This document shows positions 59,730-64,000 of a stretch of DNA of 64,000 nt, piece by piece. Both the position numbers and the translations under genes were made by a program. Within the stretch, counting starts at the first letter, position 1; every line of letters starts with the position of its first letter. The notes below the pieces were generated by a model that saw nothing but the letters and a program-made list of their open reading frames with translations, had not been told where the DNA came from and searched no databases. This DNA is from Methanosarcina sp. ERenArc_MAG2 (GTDB taxonomy: Archaea > Halobacteriota > Methanosarcinia > Methanosarcinales > Methanosarcinaceae), in the NCBI GenBank assembly GCA_023955635.1, contig JAMXHR010000002.1, forward strand, positions 186,001 to 250,000, in the 5' to 3' direction.

Positions 59730-60865
59730 AGGACTTACGCACTTGAATCACCGTAAACTTAAAATCAGTTAAAATATAATTTCTTTTTTATATATTCGAA
59801 AAATGGTTGGAGTTATGCCTATAAATCCACCCAAATGTACTGCCCTTGATTACATCAATTTTCTTATTGCAGCATCTACCGTTTATAGTTGTACCGAAGC
59901 TGCTCGCTGTTATTCATCTTTAGTCAATGCTCCTTCTCATGATTTGTTTTACTCGCCTTCTTCAAAATCAATCTTCAGATACAGACTCTTTATGGAATGA
60001 AGTAATGAAATTTGTTACTCCTAAAGAAGGTTACATGATTGTCGACGATACAGTATTGGATAAACCTTATTCTGAAAAGATGGGCTTTGTTCGGTACCAG
60101 TGGAGCGGAAAACATCATCTTACTGTAAAGGGGATAGGCCTGGTTACCTTAGTTTGGACAGACGGTACAACCATCATAGATATTGATTTTCAAATTTATA
60201 ACATCGATGAAGACGACAAAACGAAGAATTACCATTTCCTCGATATGCTTGACAAAGCTGAAGAACGTGGTTTTAATCCCAATTTGTTTTGTTTGATACA
60301 TGGTACGCAAGTGTGAAAAACCTTAAAGCAATAAGGAAGAAAGAATGGCATTTCCTTACAAGATTGAAGACTAATCGGTTGGTAAATCCTGACAACAAGG
60401 GAAATGTACCACTTGAAACAGTAGATATTCCTCCAAAAGGACTTGTGGTTCACCTCAAAGCATATGGATTCGTAAAGGTGTTTAGGATAGTTTCTAAAGA
60501 TGGAGACACGCAACACTGGGTTACAGATGTGCAGGATATGGATGAATCAAAACGTGAAGAGTTGGCAAAGAAGTCATGGAAAATTGAGGAATATCATAGA
60601 GGGATAAAGCAGTTCTGTGGTGTAGAAAAATTTCAGGCAAGAAAGGAAGAGTCACAAAGAGCACATATAATGTTCTCATTAAGAGCTTTTCTTAGATTGG
60701 AATTACAAAGAATTAAAAGTGGAATATCATGGTTTGAAAGTGCTATTAAAATTAGAAGAGTGGCAGTGACAGCATATTTAAAGAAACCTCTATACACATT
60801 AAATTAAGTCATAGATTGGAAGAGTGGAGAAAAACGGTGTGCAAAGAGCCAACTGCGTAACTCCT
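59730..60865. mobile_element. IS4/IS701-like insertion sequence, degraded
   Basis: The ends AGGACTTACGCACTT and, inverted, AGGAGTTACGCAGTT enclose 1,136 bp with one broken transposase gene. The ends match MITE family C at 55220. Confidence 0.75.
59803..60807 (+). pseudogene. IS4/IS701-like DDE transposase, two frameshifts
   Basis: The catalytic blocks are YMIVDDTVLDKPYSEK (Asp), FDTWYASVKNLKAI (Asp) and IEEYHRGIKQFCGVEKFQAR (Glu). The first break, near 59945, is repaired by removing one T or adding two; the second, near 60290, by adding one T (NLFLFDTWYA). The length and order fit a single ~335-residue transposase. Confidence 0.75.
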
Positions 60866-60988
60866 ATTAAGTTTATAATTATCTATTGTAATTATTCACT
60901 TGCAGAAATATATATTTACTAACATAACATATAGATTAATATATTTAGTAAATTTAGTATTTTATAATATATTTAAGGAGTTTTTAGT

Positions 60989-62244
60989 TTGGAGCTTGCC
61001 TTTAAAGGCGGATGCAGGGAAGTCGGACGTTCGGGTTTGCTTGTAAATGGGGAAATTCTGCTCGATTATGGTATAAAAGCAGGAGATCCTTCTGAGTATC
61101 CTCAAAATGGTATGGAGCCGAAAGCCGTGCTTGTCTCACACGGGCACCTTGACCATTGCGGAGCTGTGCCTAACCTTATGTACCTTGATCCTGATGTTTT
61201 CATGACTCCTCCCACTGCAGAGTTTACTTCTCTTCTAGGGAGAGACACCCTCAAACTTGCAGAGAGCACAGTGTCAGGTGTAGCCCCTTTTGACCCTGAA
61301 GACCTGCAGAAGCTTAGCCAAAGAACAAGAACTATGGATTACGGTGAGACCTTCAAGACCAATGGTTACAGGGTTTGCTTCTATAATGCAGGCCATATTC
61401 CCGGAGCGTCTGGAATCCTTCTGGAATCCGAATCCGGAGAAAGCCTGTTCTATACCGGAGATTTTAATCTTGAGGAAACGAGGCTTGTGCCCGGTGCAGC
61501 CGAATTTCCCGAGGCAGATACGCTTGTGCTCGAGAGCACATATTTCGGGGAAGACCATATACCGCGAAAAGAAACCGAAGAAAGGTTTATCGAATCTATC
61601 CTGGAGACTCTGGATAGGGGTGGCACTGCCCTTATCCCTGCCTTTGCAATAGGCAGGACCCAGGAGGTGCTTATGCTTCTTGACGCTCACGGAATCAGGG
61701 CTTATGTGGACGGCATGGGCAGGGATGTGTACAAAATCCTCAAAAAATATCCTGAGTACCTGAGAAATCCGGAACTTCTGGATCGGGCTTTCGGACGTGC
61801 AATTTCCGTAAAAGACAGGCAGCGGGATTCGATCCTTAAAGAGCCTTCAGTCATTGTCACTACAGCCGGAATGCTAAACGGGGACCGGCACTCCATTATC
61901 TGAGCCGGTTTTACAAAGACCCGAAATCAAAAATCCTGCTCACAGGCTACCAGGTCGAAGGCACAAACGGTAGGCTGGCCTTAAAGCACGGAGTAATCGA
62001 AACAGATGGATCTGTCCTCACCCTCAAGCCCAGAATAGAGCAGTACGACTTTTCCGCTCACAGCGGAGATAGTGAACTCAAAAAGCTCGTAAAAGATTTC
62101 TGCAGGAAAGGTACTGAAAGGGTCTTTGTCATGCATGGAGACAAAACCGAAATCTTTGCGCAGTGGATTTCGGAGGAAATCGGCGTGGATGCATATGCAC
62201 CTGCAAACGGGGAATTATTTGCCTTTAAAGAAGAAAAGAAATAA
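60989..62244 (+). CDS. archaeal beta-CASP metallo-beta-lactamase ribonuclease, aCPSF2-like (frameshift)
   Basis: TTG 60989 opens MELAFKGGCREVGRSGLLVN. The metal motif SHGHLDHCGAVP, GHIPGASGILL, YTGDFNLEET, then the beta-CASP motifs PAFAIGRTQEVL, TTAGMLNGG, GYQVEGTNGRL and DFSAHSGD follow. It lacks KH domains, so it matches aCPSF2 or a related RNase rather than aCPSF1. It cleaves RNA, probably in 3'-end processing or decay. The frame breaks at the G run 61880-61883 (4); a fifth G gives GGPALHYLSRFYKDPKS and a 418-residue protein. Confidence 0.85.
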
Positions 62245-62301
62245 GCAGCTTTTTCAGAAGCCTGCGAAATGCTTAAGCTCATACAGTTCCAATTGGCTGG
62301 T

Positions 62302-62847
62302 ATGATCCTCAATCCTGAATCCGACGTCCTTGAAGCACTTGCACAGACTATCCTTCTGGCTGCACGGACTGCCCCCAAAGCCAAAGGAGTAGACGATATA
62401 ATAACTGCCCTTGCCGAAAAAGAAGACATTGAAGTCCTTGCCTCGGCTATGGAAAAGCTGGCAGATAAAAAAGGGGCAGGCTTTGTTTTTCTGAAAAGAG
62501 ACGCTGCAAATCTCCGAAATGCCGGAGCTGCTGTTCTCATAGGCGTTAAAACCAGCGGGGCTGCAGGCCTGAACTGCGGAGCCTGTGGCTTTGAAACCTG
62601 TACTGAGATGCTGAACCGGCAGAAAGTAGAGGTAGATTTCAAGGGCCCGAACTGTATGCTCAAATATGTAGACCTGGGAATAGCTGTTGGCGCAGCCGCT
62701 GCAAAAGCCAAGGACTGCTGCGTTGACAACAGGGTCATGTACTCAGTTGGTGCAGCTGCAAGGGTTTCTGGCTTGCTCGATGCGGATGTTATTTTCGGAA
62801 TTCCGTTGAGTATAACAGGGAAAAATATTTTCTTTGATAGGAAATAA
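62302..62847 (+). CDS. DUF2148 ferredoxin-like domain protein
   Basis: The start ATG 62302 (MILNPESDVLEALAQTILLA) matches the normal start of the family; an in-frame ATG at 62269 adds 11 poorly supported residues. LNCGACGFETC, GPNCMLKYVDLG and KAKDCCVDNRVMYS bear the Cys residues of an Fe-S binding domain, and IIFGIPLSITGKNIFFD ends the protein. The family has no proven function; it is redox-related and common in methanogens. It follows the RNase gene on the same strand after 57 nt. Confidence 0.8.
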   Translation: MILNPESDVLEALAQTILLAARTAPKAKGVDDIITALAEKEDIEVLASAMEKLADKKGAGFVFLKRDAANLRNAGAAVLIGVKTSGAAGLNCGACGFETCTEMLNRQKVEVDFKGPNCMLKYVDLGIAVGAAAAKAKDCCVDNRVMYSVGAAARVSGLLDADVIFGIPLSITGKNIFFDRK

Positions 62848-62949
62848 AGAGCTGAAGCTTCGGAATAGGTAGACATACTATTAATTGGAAGACGTAAGGA
62901 CTCTGCAGGCAGGTACTGCGGAAAGAGCAGAGGAGTTTTTAGAGGAGCC

Positions 62950-64000
62950 TTAAACCAGGCCCCTGCGCCGTTCACTTCTGTACTCTTCAAAAAGACTCTG
63001 CAGTTCGTCTTCTTTGGCTTTGTGTCGATTTTTCTCAGCCTCTTTTTCCCAGGCAGCAATTGCGACTTCAAGGCTTTCCGGCTCTGCCATTGCAAAATCC
63101 TCAGCCCGTTCAAGTGGAATGCCCCTTAAGACCGGCACATTCCCTTTGAAGAGGGTTTCCTCTGCCGCATGCGAAATATCCTCAGGGATAAGTACGGCCC
63201 TAACGGATGCTTCTACAAGGATCTGGGCTGTTGCAGCCCCGCCTCCGCTTGGTTCCTCCAGGAAAACTACGTCTCCTTCCTTGAGCCCGTATTTTTCCTT
63301 TGTTTCGGCAATTGATTCCTTCGTAAAAGCGGCAATAACCTTTACAGCAGTACCTTCGCCCCGGACTTCCATTTTCTGGATTTTGCGCAGCTTATTACTC
63401 CTGCGCCGGAGTTCCTTTACAGTTTTATTTTTATGGCTGAGCTCTTTTTTCAGGCTCTCTATAGTAATTTCTCTGATCTGGATTTCGTTTGATTTCCGGA
63501 CTTCACTGTAAGCTTCTTTTTGAAGCTGTTCAGTCGTGATGCAAGTTTTGAAATTTTCCGGTCTTTTGCAGCAAGTTCCTCTTTTAAATCCTCAAGGTAT
63601 TCCTGCAGGTTCTGAATATGTTCTCCCTGCCGATGGATAGTCTCCCTCATTTTCAGGAGGGATTCGTCGACCGCCCTTTCATCTGGTTTTTCAGGACGCT
63701 CTCTTGCCCTCGGTTTTTCAGCCTCATTTGATACCCGAACTTTGTCGATTGCAGCTTCTATCGAGTCTCCGCTGATTACATGAAGCTTTATCAGCTCAAG
63801 GTCTGAATTCTGTGGAGCTTTCTTTTCAATCCGGGTAAAGATATTCTTGTAGCTCCTGTAGGTGAGAAGAGCCGCAGTCAATGCGTCCCTTTCATGGTCA
63901 TTGGAATAGCCGAAAGTCTTTCCAAGAGCAATTTTTTCCTCGGCAGAAACTTCAATTCCAGGGCTTGCAGGAACTGCATTGAAGCTCCGCCTGATTTTTT
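62950..64000 (-). CDS. DUF460 protein, C-terminal part (frameshift, runs off the window)
   Basis: The frame enters at the right edge (SFNAVPASPGIEVSAEEKIA, SNDHERDALTAALLTYRSYK: an RNase H-like end), continues with a Glu/Lys coiled coil, and breaks at the T run 63517-63521 (5). One more base gives FKKEAYSEVRKSNEIQI and joins to MEVRGEGTAVKVIAAFTKES and ERRRGLV at 62950. This is the arrangement of archaeal DUF460 proteins, predicted nuclease-like with a long coiled coil. The N-terminus is outside the window. Confidence 0.75.

Overview
The window reads as the chromosome of a methanogenic archaeon of the Methanosarcina type. Supporting genes are methanogenesis marker protein 11, a TIGR00269/NcsA tRNA-thiolation protein, a MobB-MoaE fusion next to MobA, a DUF2148 ferredoxin-like protein, a DUF460 protein, a beta-CASP RNase, and the large HEAT and TPR repeat proteins, PKD remnants and many IS/MITE copies usual in that genus. 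No rRNA, tRNA or CRISPR array was recognised.

Layout. (1) 1-1107 and 37512-37719 are the two halves of one host gene, a TctA-type (DUF112) permease. (2) 1108-37517 is a 36.4-kb integrated element that splits this gene. Its ends are a 6-bp direct repeat with a perfect 12-bp inverted repeat placed symmetrically 16 nt inside each end, and its integrase lies just inside the right end. The right part (28.6-37.4 kb, minus strand) is a replication/maintenance operon: RHH-type protein, small ORF, DUF3987 helicase/primase-like protein, a family A DNA polymerase (unexpected in an archaeon), a Topo VI A/Toprim-like protein split by an ISAzo13-type insertion, and a ParB-like protein. The left and middle parts carry cargo: a secreted ComEC-like hydrolase with DUF3006, a NERD nuclease-SF1 helicase, a giant 36-aa HEAT-repeat protein, a divergent AbrB-like regulator pair with a membrane-anchored beta-propeller surface protein, a second tyrosine recombinase, a STAND (NB-ARC) TPR protein paired with a small partner sharing its N-terminal motif, and an operon of a membrane protein, two tandem nucleoside-deoxyribosyltransferase-like proteins and a ~1,900-residue TPR protein. 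These last two clusters look like conflict/defence modules and are the best candidates for undescribed systems.

(3) 37.7-51.7 kb is mostly host chromosome: small membrane proteins, a decayed pirin, NcsA, a TudS-like protein, a SIR2-like protein, MobA, MobB-MoaE, RadC, marker protein 11 and an IorA-like protein. (4) 51.7-60.9 kb is an IS-rich stretch holding a CPC-motif metal P-type ATPase and NudC between IS110, IS1634-like, IS1-like and IS4/IS701-like remnants and three MITE families. (5) 61-64 kb has the beta-CASP RNase, DUF2148 and DUF460 genes.

Caution: about twenty genes, both housekeeping and accessory, are broken by a frameshift that in every case is repaired by adding one base to a homopolymer (often a 7-mer that should be an 8-mer). 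This pattern points to systematic homopolymer under-calling in the source assembly rather than real decay, so I give such genes as single loci with the break noted.
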